64,000 nucleotides of DNA from Cristatella mucedo (GCA_009760855.2 WPIO01000001.1:16403001-16467000), one strand, 5' to 3'; positions 10,606 to 21,312 are shown, counted from the stretch's first letter. Notes: generated by a model not told the origin, from the letters alone. Made by a program: numbers and translations.

Positions 10606-11689
10606 ATACCCAAGATCTTTCGCAAACCACTGTTATAGACTATCCATAATCTTTGACCGGAATCAAACGTGATGGCTAGATGTGGAAGCGGTCTGTTAAA
10701 CCACAAGTGGCTATTAAAGGGGACACACATTCCGAACACGTGATGACTGCCGCCCTCCTGGAATCCCTGAATTGAAGGGGAAAGTCTCCTAGTCCAGCTT
10801 CGCACTTGGGGTGACCTGTGAGTAGGAGTTTGGTTTTTATGATCCTATAGCTTAATAAAATTGAACAATACCGAGGATTAAATGTCTTTAAGACAGGAAG
10901 ACAGTTTATCAGTCGTTGTAGCTAATTTTGACGATCTAAATATGACGAGTGTAACTAAGTATATTCGGCGTGGAGGTGATAGCCAATCCCATTGGCCAAA
11001 TTACTTTCCCCCAGAGGCTCGATATATATGGAGAGTGGCAAACGACCGGGAACTGACCGTTGTGGAACTCCACCGGGGACTGGTCTGCTGCACGACACTT
11101 GACCCCAAGACGAAATTGATTTAACACGACCGGATAAGCACGATTTGAGAAACTCCAGCCATCGTCCGCCGAACCGATCGTCGCTCTCAATCGTTCGAGT
11201 AGGATTTCACGATCCAATAGTGTCGAACACAGCTGGTAGATTAAATTGGGCATTGATATTACCGTAATCGTAGTTGCTTTGGACGTCGTTGGTAACACAG
11301 AAGAGAGCAGTTTCAGTTGAATGGGGTTGTTCAAACCTCGACTGAAATGTTCCTGACAATTCATTCTTGTTAAAGTGTTTCATAAGCTACTTTTCTTTTA
11401 CATATTTACGTGATCTTGGATAAAAATTGAGAGAGGGAGACCGGGAGATATTTTCTAGGACCTTAGCATCGAATCCAGGCATTCGCCTGTTCATTGGCAG
11501 TCAGCTTCGATCTTTTATGTTGCATTACGAGCGAGAACTTAATGGTCCTAGCTATTCTGGGTAAGACGTAAATAAAGTTTGGTCAGAGGAGCGAACTCGT
11601 CCAGAATATTGGCTTGCACCGTATTTAGAAGTATTCCACTATTAAGGGAACGTTAAATAGCATCAGCAATGGAGAAGCTATTTAGTTGC
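10606..11689. other. No gene; short reverse-transcriptase-like remnant near 11150-11220
   Basis: On the minus strand 11150-11220 reads EILLERLRATIGSADDGW, close to the start of the LINE-A protein fragment at 20018 ([20 protein letters not shown]). The flanks do not continue the match, so this is a small LINE-A remnant. The remainder is unassigned. Confidence 0.5.
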
Positions 11690-11757
11690 TAAAAGCATAA
11701 ATATGATGTTAGTAATGCATGGCAGCAGCAGATCAATGCATCGTTGTATCGTCCAAT
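11690..11757 (-). mobile_element. LINE-B fragment
   Basis: TTAGTAATGCATGGCAGCAG and the following CAGATCAATGCATCG match the LINE-B copies at 30818 and 61208. It ends where the AT palindrome begins. Confidence 0.6.
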
Positions 11758-11760
11758 CTG

Positions 11761-11803
11761 TCTCGACCAGTATCAATATATATATATATATATACACATA
11801 TAC

Positions 11804-11844
<41 letters not shown>

Positions 11845-11860
11845 TTGATACTGGTCGAGA
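11761..11860. repeat. AT-rich palindrome with unique 18-bp arms
   Basis: The left arm TCTCGACCAGTATCAATA (11761-11778) is the exact reverse complement of the right arm TATTGATACTGGTCGAGA (11843-11860). The spacer is TA/TACA repeats that can themselves pair, so about 100 bp can form one hairpin. A further AT run continues to 11879. Confidence 0.9.
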
Positions 11861-12244
11861 TATATATATATATATATGTATTGACTCAAGAATAGAGCGA
11901 AAGGAGTGATTTAGGACGCCGCTCTATATAATTTGAAAAACCACATGGAAAGACAGACATTCCATTATCTGTCCCAGAGAGAATTACTTAGCAGCGGCAT
12001 ATTCAATAAATATAGTTGTAATACTCTAATTCGCTAGTTTCAGATTTGAAAAGGTGAAGAATGCTTATCGTTATTAACGATTGGTTTTTGGGTTATTGTC
12101 GTAAGTGAATGCTGTCATCCGTAACGCTTTTCGTCTATAGCATCTCGTAAAAGCCGCGAATGCGTATACTGACTCGACAGGCTCGGTAAAGGGTGGGGGT
12201 AGAATATGTTAATGGAACCGAGAAGGTCAAGAGCCGACGCAGTG

Positions 12245-12758
12245 TGCACGAACTACTATCCTTTGGAGACCGTGCATTTAGTTCGTATGCTCCCAAAGCC
12301 GGGAACTCCTTCCCGACTTGCGTCAGAACATCCCCTGACTTGACCACATTTAAAAAGAACTTAAAAACACACTTATTTAGGACAGCTTTTAGTGGGTCAC
12401 TGTGATTCGTCCTTGATGTGCTTATTCAAAGCCGGGAACTCCTTCCCGACTTGCGTCAGAACATCCCCTGACTTGAACACATTTAAAAAGAACTTAAAAA
12501 CACACTTATTTAGGACAGCATTTAGTGGGTCACTGTGATTCGTCCTTGGTGTTCTTATGCGCGACACTGCTGCCACTAACCACATTTGCATGCTGACCCT
12601 GTGCATATCACCCCTAACCAGTTTATTCATGTTGTTTATCAAGCATGATATTACTCACCATTCAATCGCGTTTCACTTTGCAGCAAATGTAAAAGAGTCT
12701 AGAAAGAGATTGAGTTCTCCGAGGGCGCTTTATCAAGTGCTTTGTTATTATTATATTT
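12245..12758 (+). mobile_element. LINE-B 3' end with internal tandem duplication
   Basis: Contains the end of the reverse-transcriptase frame (CTTTGGAGACCGTGCATTTA) and the 3' untranslated region: CACATTTGCATGCTGACCCT, GATTGAGTTCTCCGAGGGCG and an ATT-rich end. A 133-bp segment is present twice in tandem (12295-12427 and 12428-12560) with very few differences. Confidence 0.85.
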
Positions 12759-13470
12759 CCAAATCTTGTACAAAATTGCTTATCAAACAGAACTTCCAAG
12801 TATATAACCATGTACATATATTTGTATAGCACGTACATTCGTAATGAGAAACTCGTCTTAATCTTATAGCAATCCTGTGATTTGCGGGTTCGACATAGAC
12901 ATGCTGAGATTCCCTATTTGCTGAGCCTCCTATACATATCCGAAGACTTGTTCCAATAATAATTGTATCTTGATTCCTATTTGATGGTAAATAACGGCAG
13001 CTTACCATACTCATCCAGATGAACGATGAATCAGCTAGCACCAAGTCGACCCTTGTCTCTTACTTGATTGTGGTGGTGGACACATATAACACAGATAGCC
13101 ACAAGGCCTTTTCGAGATGAATCCATACATAGGTGATTAGATTATTAGGTAACTTCGAGCAAGCAATTCTCACGTGCTTCTAACTGCCCATTGAGCGATC
13201 CAGGATGAATTTCACCAAAAAACCCTGGAACAAAGTACTTCTGCGCATGTTGGAAAAATCGCCATAAGAGTAAGCAAGTTGGAAATTGTTTAGACTTGAG
13301 GAAGATATTTTGGAGCATGCTACTGCGTAATCTCGATCACCTTGAAGGTTCGCCTAACTGCTCTCAGACCTATTTAAACTCACATCCATGTACTGCAAAT
13401 CTTTTAACGCTGCAAATTGCTAAGGCTAGATATGGATCTGCACTGCTCAACTAGACATGAGGGTCATGCT
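12759..13470. other. No gene recognised
   Basis: Unique-looking AT-rich sequence between two LINE-B copies. Short frames only. Confidence 0.5.
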
Positions 13471-14830
13471 AATAATACGTTGTATAGCATCCTCCTGGAA
13501 CTTAAATCACTTTCTAGGCACTTTGCTTACGCTATAGAGGAAGCATGACTGTATAGTTAGTGGTAACTTGCACAGCATCAACATACATTATATGGTTAGT
13601 GGTAACATGCACAGTGTGAGCACGCATAAGCACACAAAGGACAAATCAGAAGGATCCAGCAACTGCTGTAAGAAACAGGTGTATTTGAGTCCTTTTTATA
13701 TGTTTTCAGGTCACTAGATGTCATGACGTCAGTCGAGAGTGAGTTCCAGGCTTTGGAAGCATGCGAATGGCACAGCTTCCGAAGAATTTAAGGTTGGTTC
13801 GAGGCAAGCTAAACGACTTGAGTCAGAAGAGCACGCGGCATGATGCATAGCCTGGTTGGGTAGTAGTTCTGACAGGTCGGCCGGTACAAGAGAATGAAGT
13901 GACTGACAAAGCCTTAAGGTCTATAAGATGCTTGATAGGGAGCAAATGCAGGTCGGTGAGAAGTAGTGTAATATGGCAACTGAGATGCTCACGACAGGCA
14001 AGCGTGGCTGCTGAGTTTTGAACCATCTGTAAGTGCCTGATTGCATTGGCAGGTAGACCTGCAATCAGTGACCTACAGATGTCGAGACAGGATGTCACGA
14101 ATGCATGAACCAGCTTGGATGCATTATCCCTGTCTAAGCAGACCAGAATGATTGCAATGTTACACCGTTAAAAGTAGGCAGACTTGATTGACTCTCGAGC
14201 TGATGTCGTCGAATAGTTAAAGGTCGCTTTGGAAGAAGAAAACCAGAGTTCATGCAAATGCTACAGAGAAAAGCTAGCAGAGCCAATTTGGAGCGCTAAG
14301 CTTTTCAGTTTCCAAGTCACAATAGGGTTTGCCGATAACTCGTAAGTTGGTTTTGTCGTCATTCAATTTGAGAAAATTTGCTGCCATTCAAGTGTGGATG
14401 TAAGCAATACATGCAGAAAGGGAGTTGATAGAATGACTTGCATGAGGGCTGGTAGGAATCAAAGCTTTTCTTGAGCATAGAAGTGAAAGCCTAGATTGGC
14501 GATTACATCGGCAAGAAGGAGAGTATAAACTGAGAAAAGAAGCTGACCAAGCACAGAGCACTGAGGTACCACATACTTCAGAGGTTCCTCGGATGATCTG
14601 TGTCCATTCACATCAATACTCTGGAGTCTCCCTCTGAGATAGGACCTAAACCATTGCAGTGCAGTGAGAGTGATGCCCAGGCAAGATGAGAGGCACCCAA
14701 GAAGGACTTGGGGATCAATGGTATCAAACGCTACCAAAAGATCAAGCAAAACAAGCACAGAGACTCTACCTAAGTCTGCATTCCTGAGAAGGTCGCCAGA
14801 GACCTGAAGCACCGCTGACTATGACGAAAA
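13471..14830 (-). mobile_element. LINE-B copy, long but broken
   Basis: On the minus strand it runs from the reverse-transcriptase palm (VLVLLDLLVAFDTIDPQVLL near 14740; YVVPQCSVLGQLLFSVYTLL near 14530) through a C-terminal part (SLIAGLPANAIRHLQMVQNS near 14050) to the 3' untranslated region, with direct repeats around GGTTAGTGGTAACATGCAC. Frames are interrupted, so it is inactive. Confidence 0.85.
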
Positions 14831-15456
14831 GCATCGGCTGGTAGCTTCATTGAGCTACCAGCCCCTACTCCACAGAGGTTGGCTCGTGTCCATCGAGATT
14901 TTTATAAACTTGAAGCTTTTCGGCTAAGAAACTGGCGATGAAAAACGTGCCCTGTACGAAATCGTTGCCGATGCATGAAATTTTGAGTATTACCAACTTG
15001 ACAGGCACAACGGACGGTGCAATAGCCTGTCCTTACTCCTATCGGACTAGCCCCACAAGCCTCATAATGAATGGCAATCCCAGGTGAGATCGAGGTTTGT
15101 CCTATCCTTGGCACAATCCTCGTTTCACCTGATTCCACTATGTGAGCTTTGTCCATTTGACATGCACTAATCATAATAGTGAGAATTGTTACCATTCTGC
15201 TAGCTTAACATAGCCTAGCCCAAAAAGCTTTGCAGCATCGTGCCACCTTTGCTAAGCGTACAAATGCTACCGACCGACACGGTACACTGTGTGAGTACTT
15301 CCTGTAACTGCACCAGGCAGCTCTGAAGGCTCGCTTTCGACAGCACTACTAGTGATTAGCTTACACATATACAAGTGTCTTCATAATAGCGATCTATTCT
15401 GCATTTACAGTGACTTTTCTTGAACTTGGCTATTACCCCGCAAGGCTAAACAAATA
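14831..15456. other. No gene assigned; open frame 14902-15195 (minus)
   Basis: The frame reads with a Cys-containing stretch (GYCTVRCACQVGN) between an acceptor-like GATTAG and a donor-like GTTG|GTAATA, so it could be an isolated exon. I recognise no domain and cannot connect it to gene 2. Confidence 0.3.
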
Positions 15457-15627
15457 CTACCTAATTGAACAGCCTCTTTTTGTATTGCAATGGAAGAGCC
15501 TTAAAGGCTATCCACTACCGCTTGCAGTGACAATAAAAGATCGCCCATCGAAGGATTCGAACCCACAACCTCGGGACCAAGGTCGTGAAGACCAACCGCC
15601 TTACTTAGTGTGCCATCACGGCTCACC
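15457..15627 (-). mobile_element. SINE-A copy
   Basis: Well preserved: tail GAACAGCCTCTTTTTGTATT, body GGCTATCCACTACCGCTTGC, B box complement GGATTCGAACCC, A-box complement CCGCCTTACTTAGTGTGCCA. Collinear with 9022-9192 throughout. Confidence 0.88.
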
Positions 15628-16070
15628 GGCACGCGGTTACATGCGGAGGGCTACTACTATACATGAGAAATTGGGCATCGAGAGTCGTGCATACTGAAAG
15701 AGGTTCCGACAATACCGCAGGCTTCGGTACACTGATCTCAACATAGCTGGTAGCAATCGACAAATCTACAACTAGTGACGTGCAGCAGCCATTAGAAGCC
15801 AAAGTCAGTAGTGCAAGAGTCATTCAATATCATTCATTCAAACACCGCAGTCATGCTAGTTAAAGTTTGGTAACTTAAACTATATTATTTTTATTAAGGA
15901 AGAAGCTCACATTTTCAATGGTAGAGATTCTGGGAATGTATAAGCAGGAATGGAAAAGTGACGAAAAGGCAGGTGGCAGCTACAACGCTGCTGCTGCTGT
16001 TTCAGTTAACGCAGCAGATGGCTGGCTGCAAAATGTTCGAGACCAGCAGACGACGCGATACGCTGTCCTG
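15628..16070. other. 3' flank of gene 2
   Basis: No coding signal. It contains the candidate gene 2 poly(A) signal and a GCTGCTGCTGCT run near 15990. Confidence 0.4.
15890..15895 (-). promoter_or_regulatory. Candidate poly(A) signal for gene 2
   Basis: AATAAA on the minus strand, about 176 bp past the predicted stop codon. Position and motif fit, but a single AATAAA in AT-rich DNA can be chance. Confidence 0.4.
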
Positions 16071-16097
16071 TCAGAAAAGCTCATGCACCTTGCCGTC
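16071..16097 (-). CDS. Gene 2 exon 5 (proposed terminal exon)
   Basis: Acceptor TTCTTGTAG, then eight codons (DGKVHELF) and TGA, in phase with exon 4. So short an exon can arise by chance. The poly(A) signal 176 bp further on gives mild support. Confidence 0.35.
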   Translation of the reverse strand, partial: DGKVHELF

Positions 16098-18680
16098 CTA
16101 CAAGAACAGCAGACTGTCAAGACAGCACGAGCGATAACTCCTTAGCTCAAGTGCCGACGATGAGAAGGGCACGCCAGAGTACTGCACACAACTCGGACCG
16201 AGCGAACGGGGCAACTTGAGCACATGCAGCGCTTTGAAGATCCGAACGAAGAAGAAGATCCGAACAGACCTTTCTACCGTCATAGCTGTCGAAGCTATCC
16301 TCATAGCGCCGACCACAGTAGACAGTCGTGACAGCAGCAATGCTGATGATGACGCTCAGACCACCAGACGCTGCTCCAATGGCAGCAAACACTTCAGCCC
16401 ACATGTAGGGCGTCCACATGCTTAGAGCACTGTACCATGCCTCCTGAAAGGCCACATGTAGGAGAGCCATTGAGAACATGGAAACACGAAGACATGAGAG
16501 GATGAGAGGCCGGTAGCTAGGGAGGAATGCAATGAGGGGGAGGGGCGGTGGAGAGAGGCACGGAAATGAGAGATGGGCAGAAGAGAGCACTAGAAGCAAT
16601 GCATGCGCCGACCGACAGGCACAGCAAGGCTTGGTGACATGGACCCACATAAAAATCGCTCCTTCCGACACAGAGTGAGTAGACAATCGTTTGTACAGAC
16701 GAGAGACAGATGGAAATCGCTGAAACAACTCCAACGGCTGTTCTCTGAAACAAACAACGATGATAGTCTGGTAAGTACAAAACAATTGGCTTGAGTTATG
16801 GTATACCCGAATGCGCATCTCGGCAGCAAATATCAGCATGAAACCACGAGGCTGCTGCACAAAAGAGTGTCTCATCGCTAGCTCAATGACTCAGCATTCA
16901 CTGCAGACCCACGTAACGGCAAACTCAGAAGGCGCTTGCAGAAGGCATCGTGGACTTTGAAATGCTACATTAATCAGAAGAATTACACCTTAGCTCGACT
17001 AAGAGTCGGCACGACAGAACTAGTACACAGGTCACCGGCAATTTGCTTCAGCAGAATATGATCACACAACGATTACCAGTTAGCCTCAAGTCTACCTAAA
17101 CACTGAAGCCAGCTAATAGTAGGCTCCATTGCACAGTAGACATGGTCTCTCTCACAGGTTATCCACGTCTGGTGAAATCAGAACTCCCAATACTGAACAC
17201 TAAACTCAGTGGCTGCAGTAGCAGCATTGCGGCAGCAGCAACAGCTTACAAGCAGTATAGCAGCAATGAAGCAGCAATGCGGCAGCTGAGCAGCAACAGC
17301 AGAGTATCAGAGTAGCAGCATAGCAGCAGCAATAGCAGAGTAGCAGCACCAGTATGGCAGTAGCGGCAGCAGAGCAGCAGCAGCACAAGAGGGGGCAGTG
17401 GCGGCAGCAACAGCAGCACAGCAGTGGTGGAGGGGAGGTGACGGCAACAGTAGGTAGCACCAGCAGAGTACCAGAATTAATAGCAAAGCTGTACCAGCGT
17501 ATAATCGCAAAGGTAAACAGGTGCTCACAAAATGACCTAATACAACTCGCATGCAAACTTTGACTCTTTTGATTTCTCAAATTGCGCTAATGGAGGTGCC
17601 AAAAATGACTGCCATCTGCTACAAACCGACTGCTCAAAGCCCAAATAACAATTGCATGTTACACAGCACAGTGTTTAGCTCGTAACAAGTAAATGTTACC
17701 GTATTCCATTCGCACATTATCAATGAACCGGAGCGAACAGCGCGTGCAGTGTTGCACGTGGATTGCCATACCGACGGGGAACCAGCAGTCGGTATGGTAC
17801 GGTCCATTTTCTGGATCTGTCCGAGAGCATAGTAATGAGGTGAAAGTAGGCAGCTACTCGTATAAACACAGTGGGGGGAGGGGGGTATCTGGGCTTCGCG
17901 TAGCCGATTTGTAGTAAGCAGCAGCGAGAGCACAGGCAGAAGGCGACTAAATGCCTCCTCGCATAGGTCTGGCTGGCTGGCCGGGTGGGGCCAGGCTCCA
18001 ACAAACGTTCAAGCCCCCCTCTTTGCAGGAAGCCGATCAACCGATAAGGCCCCTCGAACGCCTGCAGCATCTACCGGGAGTGGTTAAGGAGGTGGCTACC
18101 AAACCTCAAATCCTTTGGAGGCCGTGCTTTCCGCTCCCGAGGCAAGAGGGGAGAGAGAGAGAGAGGAAGCGAACAGAGCAAAGTTATATACGACGACATA
18201 CCAGAGTCTTGCGCTTTGACGGCGTCTGTGACTTCCTTGCAATGCCGACGCCACATATTCCGTAGACGAAGACCTGTTCAAGGACACAGGACAGCTCGAG
18301 CTTCTCAGCCGGTGCAGCACATAGGCGCCAGCTCCCGGCGGCGGCGGCGGTGAAAGTGCGAATCGACGAGGCTCGAATGAGGGTGCGGCGGTGACGGGCA
18401 TGACGCGAGACAAGGCTGGGCAACGTATACAAGTGCCACTCACCCACACACCACACCAGAGACCGCAAGTCGACAGGAACAGTAGAGCGTTGCCGCTAAG
18501 TGCACCGAAGACGAACTGATTGTTCGCGCCGTAGCTACTACCGATTAAACCAAGATTGGCAAGCCATATGAACAAAAGAATGATGCCGCATACGCAGGAT
18601 ATGCTACCCAGAAATGTAGCGAGCCCGCCTACAACTTTGTAGGGCCGGTACGGCTGGGGGCGCCCAGCAGTCCTAGCCAT
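16071..18680 (-). CDS. Putative four-pass membrane protein, gene 2
   Basis: Five exons join in phase 0: 18680-18444, 18273-18202, 16744-16649, 16443-16270 and 16097-16071, giving about 201 residues. The protein starts MARTAGRPQPYRPYK. Four hydrophobic segments lie at about 16-43, 57-92, 106-129 and 146-176; a basic loop (KSQTPSKRKTL) sits between the second and third. The tail has GRRYEDSFDSYDGRK. The order of segments, with GLWCGVW starting the second, recalls MS4A/CD20-like four-pass proteins, but no diagnostic motif proves it. The first two donors (GTGAGT, GTATGT) and the acceptors of exons 3 and 4 are good. The donors of exon 3 (GTGGGT) and exon 4 (GTCTGT) are weak. Reading through exon 4 would add 41 codons and stop at 16147, so the C-terminus is uncertain. 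A CAG-rich tract fills part of intron 2. Confidence 0.6.
16270..16443 (-). CDS. Gene 2 exon 4 (segment 4 and tail)
   Basis: Acceptor GGCCTTTCAG. Encodes a Trp/Tyr-rich loop (EAWYSALSMWTPYMW), the fourth segment (FAAIGAASGGLSVIISIAAV) and the charged tail RRYEDSFDSYDGRK. The donor AAG|GTCTGT is weak. Confidence 0.6.
16649..16744 (-). CDS. Gene 2 exon 3 (segment 3)
   Basis: Acceptor GTTTGTTTCAG is strong. Encodes RTAVGVVSAISICLSSVQTI and a short loop ending RSDFY. The donor TAT|GTGGGT is moderate. The frame stays open downstream, so the exon end is inferred from the phase of exon 4. Confidence 0.55.
17205..17425. repeat. CAG/CAA-rich imperfect trinucleotide tract in gene 2 intron 2
   Basis: About 220 bp of irregular CAG, CAA and GGCAG units. 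The opposite strand opens into poly-Cys/Leu/Ala frames that I treat as artefacts. It could be read as polyglutamine or polyalanine, but no splice context supports an exon. Confidence 0.8.
18202..18273 (-). CDS. Gene 2 exon 2 (end of segment 2, basic loop)
   Basis: Acceptor CTTGAACAG, donor CTG|GTATGT. The 24 codons (VFVYGICGVGIARKSQ, then TPSKRKTL) complete membrane segment 2 and supply a positively charged loop, which suits a cytosolic side. Confidence 0.65.
18444..18680 (-). CDS. Gene 2 exon 1 (segment 1 and most of segment 2)
   Basis: Begins at an ATG and encodes 79 residues, including VGGLATFLGSISCVCGIILL and FGALSGNALLFLSTCGLW. Donor TGTGG|GTGAGT, phase 0. This is the most convincing exon of the gene. 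Confidence 0.7.
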
Positions 18681-19694
18681 CGGGCGGTGATACCGGAAGT
18701 ACCATCCCCAACATCGATCGCTGACAAACTATTAGCAGGTGCAATCTGCGTCATGGGACCCATATTATCTAATTATCATCGAAATTTTTTGTGTAATGAA
18801 TATTATGTGCTCATTACTTTGACATTTTTGAGACTTTTTTTTTATCTAATTGCTATGCCTCAAGGTCTGGTTTCGAATTTACTCGTCCCCTTCGAAAACG
18901 TCAGGAGTGGGCGTTAGTTCCGTAAGTCCTCTAGCTGGGTGTGTGGAGGGGATCCTAAAATGCACGCATCTGGCCATCTGCCTCGAGTGCGTTTGCTCAC
19001 AAAATGTGCACTGAAGTCCTCCCTCGCCACTTTGCGCTTCGACTTTCGTGACTTCACTCTATCGCGGTTCTTCAGAAACATTAAATTCATTAAAAAGTTG
19101 ATCGCGAAAGTGAAAATGATACAGAGCGCGCTCGGTTGTCTGAGTCAATTATACACTCCTGTATTACAATTACAATTAAAATTACTGTGAGTACAGAACG
19201 CGGAAGAGGACGACGACGACGCACCTGCTGAAGATACTGTGTAGGGGCGGCGGCGCGACGAATAGCGAAGCCCCCGGCAACAAGCGAATTGTGGTGGTAG
19301 CGTCGACGGCTGTATTGTATCATACGCAGGCAACACAGGCGTGCGAGCGTACATAAGGATGTAGAAGCCGTCGTGGAAGCAGCTCCAGAGCGCGCGGAGA
19401 GAAGAGAAAGTGAAGAGAGAGAGAGAGAGAGAGAGAGTGGATAGCGTGCGTACAGGCCGACGTACAGGCAGAAAGTTCCTTCGCTGCAGGACTAGCGGGT
19501 CAGGCGACCGCAGCTGACCCCTTGCAATTAAATCCAGCCTAGTCAGTCGACACTGTCCAACTGCAGCGCCTAATTAGGTGGTACTCAGCGCGCCCGTTGG
19601 CCGGGCGGAGTGGCGTGAATCCGGCGGGGTACGCACATTTCCCCTCCCGGACGTTCCCATCGGACATTTCCCCCTGGGGTAGAACATTTCCCCG
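18681..19694. other. No gene recognised; 5' flank of gene 2
   Basis: Holds a short GA run (19415-19437) and GAC/GCC-rich stretches. The bases just upstream of the gene 2 ATG show no TATA box. The block at 19630-19700 has ACATTTCCCC repeated three times. Confidence 0.45.
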
Positions 19695-19885
19695 GTATAG
19701 TGTTTAGGATTCAAGTTTTTAGGGTTTAGTGTTGAGGGTTTTAGTGTTTAGGGCTTTTAGGTTTTATGGTTTAGGGTTTTTAGGGTTTAGGGTTTTTAGG
19801 GTTTAGCGTTTAGGGTTTAGAGTTTCGAGTTTATCGCGTAGGGTTTTAGGGTTTATTGTTTAGCGTTTAGGATTTAGGTTTTAGG
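19695..19885. repeat. Degenerate telomere-like repeat block
   Basis: About 190 bp of irregular units of the form T(2-4)AGGG, with GTTTAGGGTTT and TTTTTAGGG recurring and scattered substitutions. It is internal, not at an end. A complementary block forms the core of the foldback element at 27799-28227. Confidence 0.85.
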
Positions 19886-20017
19886 GCCGGCTGTGCCTCA
19901 GCCGCCTAAATCCACCCTTTCTCGTATTCCGCGCTTTCATTAGTGCGTATTAGGGCATAACTAGATCTCTTCAGGTCGACTTATACTCAGTAGACCTCCA
20001 AGGCTTAGCGCTCATTT

Positions 20018-21032
20018 GCAGGAAGTTCTGCTCGAACGATTGAGAACAACGATCGGTCTGGCAGACGAAGCACTGGCGTGGTTTAAATCATACTTGTCTG
20101 ATCGTGTTCAATCCGTGTCGTGTGGGGGTCAGGTCTCAGACATGAGAAGGGTCACCTGTGGAGTCCCTCAAGGGTCTGTACTTGGTCCCTTGCTGTTCTC
20201 CATTTATACGCAACCTCTGGGAAAAGTGATTAAGGCCCATGGAATAGGATATCACTTCTATGCTGACGATACTCAGTTGTATTTGTCATTAAAACCGTCG
20301 GATTCTGCTGCAGCAACTGAGAAACTGAATGCTCGCCTTGCCGATATTCGATCCTGGATGTCGGAAAAATTCCTGAAATTAAATGACGATAAAACCGAAC
20401 TGCTGCTCATAGGACACCCTAAGCGTGTGGCTGGATTAAAAGGCTTTGCTGTTCTAATAGGTGATGCTATTGTGCGACCTTCACCACGTGCTCGAAATGT
20501 AGGTGTCGTGTTCGACAGCTGCCTCAATTTCAAAAGCTTCATTCAGAAGACTGCCTCTACAGCTAGCCATCACATCCTATCCCTATCCAAGATTAGAAGC
20601 TGTCTCCCACAGTGGCTTGTAAAAAATTTAACTAGCTCTTTAGTTCTGTCTCGGCTTGATTATTGTAATTCCCTTTTGGCTGGGCTACCAAAGAAAGCTA
20701 TTATGCCACTACAGCGGACTATGAATATGGCTGCAAGGCTGGTCTTCAAGTCCCAGCGGTTTGAGCACGTGTCACCTTTGCTGAAAGAGCTAGGATGGTT
20801 GCCGGTTGAGCAAAGGATACAGAGCAAAGTTCTTATGCTGACCCACAAGGCCCGCCACGGCTATGCTCCTTTGTACCTAGCTGAACTGCTGCATCAGTTT
20901 CAGTCTGTTCGCGCCCTCAGGTCCTGTGTCGACAATAAATTAGCTATCTCATTCCTCCGCTTAAAGACAGTTGGCGACAGAAGCTTTAGCTCTGCAGGAC
21001 CTAGACTGTGGAACTCGCTGCCACAATTCTAA
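20018..21032 (+). pseudogene. LINE-A reverse transcriptase, 5'-truncated but open reading frame
   Basis: A continuous frame of about 337 codons lacking the endonuclease and the first reverse-transcriptase motifs. Visible motifs: [16 protein letters not shown] (palm, residues about 49-64), [10 protein letters not shown] with the catalytic YADD (about 82-85), [10 protein letters not shown], and the C-terminal landmarks [21 protein letters not shown] and [16 protein letters not shown]. It ends [12 protein letters not shown] and a stop. It has no ATG of its own at the 5' edge. The frame is intact where all other copies are broken, so this is probably the youngest LINE-A here. Membership in the CR1/L2 group is inferred from motif spacing. 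Confidence 0.85.
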
Positions 21033-21312
21033 CGCAACGACAACTACTCTCCTTGTGCTGACTATGGCACATACTTTTCAGCGGTCCTGAGTGGCTACTT
21101 CCATGCTACTCACTACCTCAACCGCTCTCCTGACTCTTCTATGCTTCCCACTTTCTCTTTGTTGCGTGAGACGAAGTCTGTTGGCTACCGAATGCGTACC
21201 GAAAGCCGCTTAGGCTGTGAGTGCGCTATACAAAACTCTCCTGCGTAACACCCACATGATCTTTATGACTGTGGAGTTACTGACGGAGATACATTACATT
21301 ACATTACATTAC
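20018..21312 (+). mobile_element. LINE-A, best-preserved copy (CR1/L2-type non-LTR retrotransposon)
   Basis: A 5'-truncated insertion covering the reverse-transcriptase palm and thumb, the C-terminal region and the 3' untranslated region, ending in an (ACATT)n tail at 21290-21312. The family signature is the 3' end with CGCTATACAAAACTCTCCTG and GGAGTTACTGACGGAGATAC. Copies or fragments occur at 6403, 9653, 11150, 21662, 38985 (distant), 45270 and 62920. Confidence 0.9.

Noticed and set aside
10368..10805. A 145-residue protein with RVVQRTGSSRAE repeats
   Set aside because: It is a translation of the 22-bp minisatellite; more than one frame through it stays open because the unit contains no stop.
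16147..16875. One continuous 242-residue minus-strand protein
   Set aside because: The hydrophobic parts are better explained as two separate gene 2 exons, each with its own TTTCAG acceptor, joined to upstream exons in phase; the stretch between them looks intronic.
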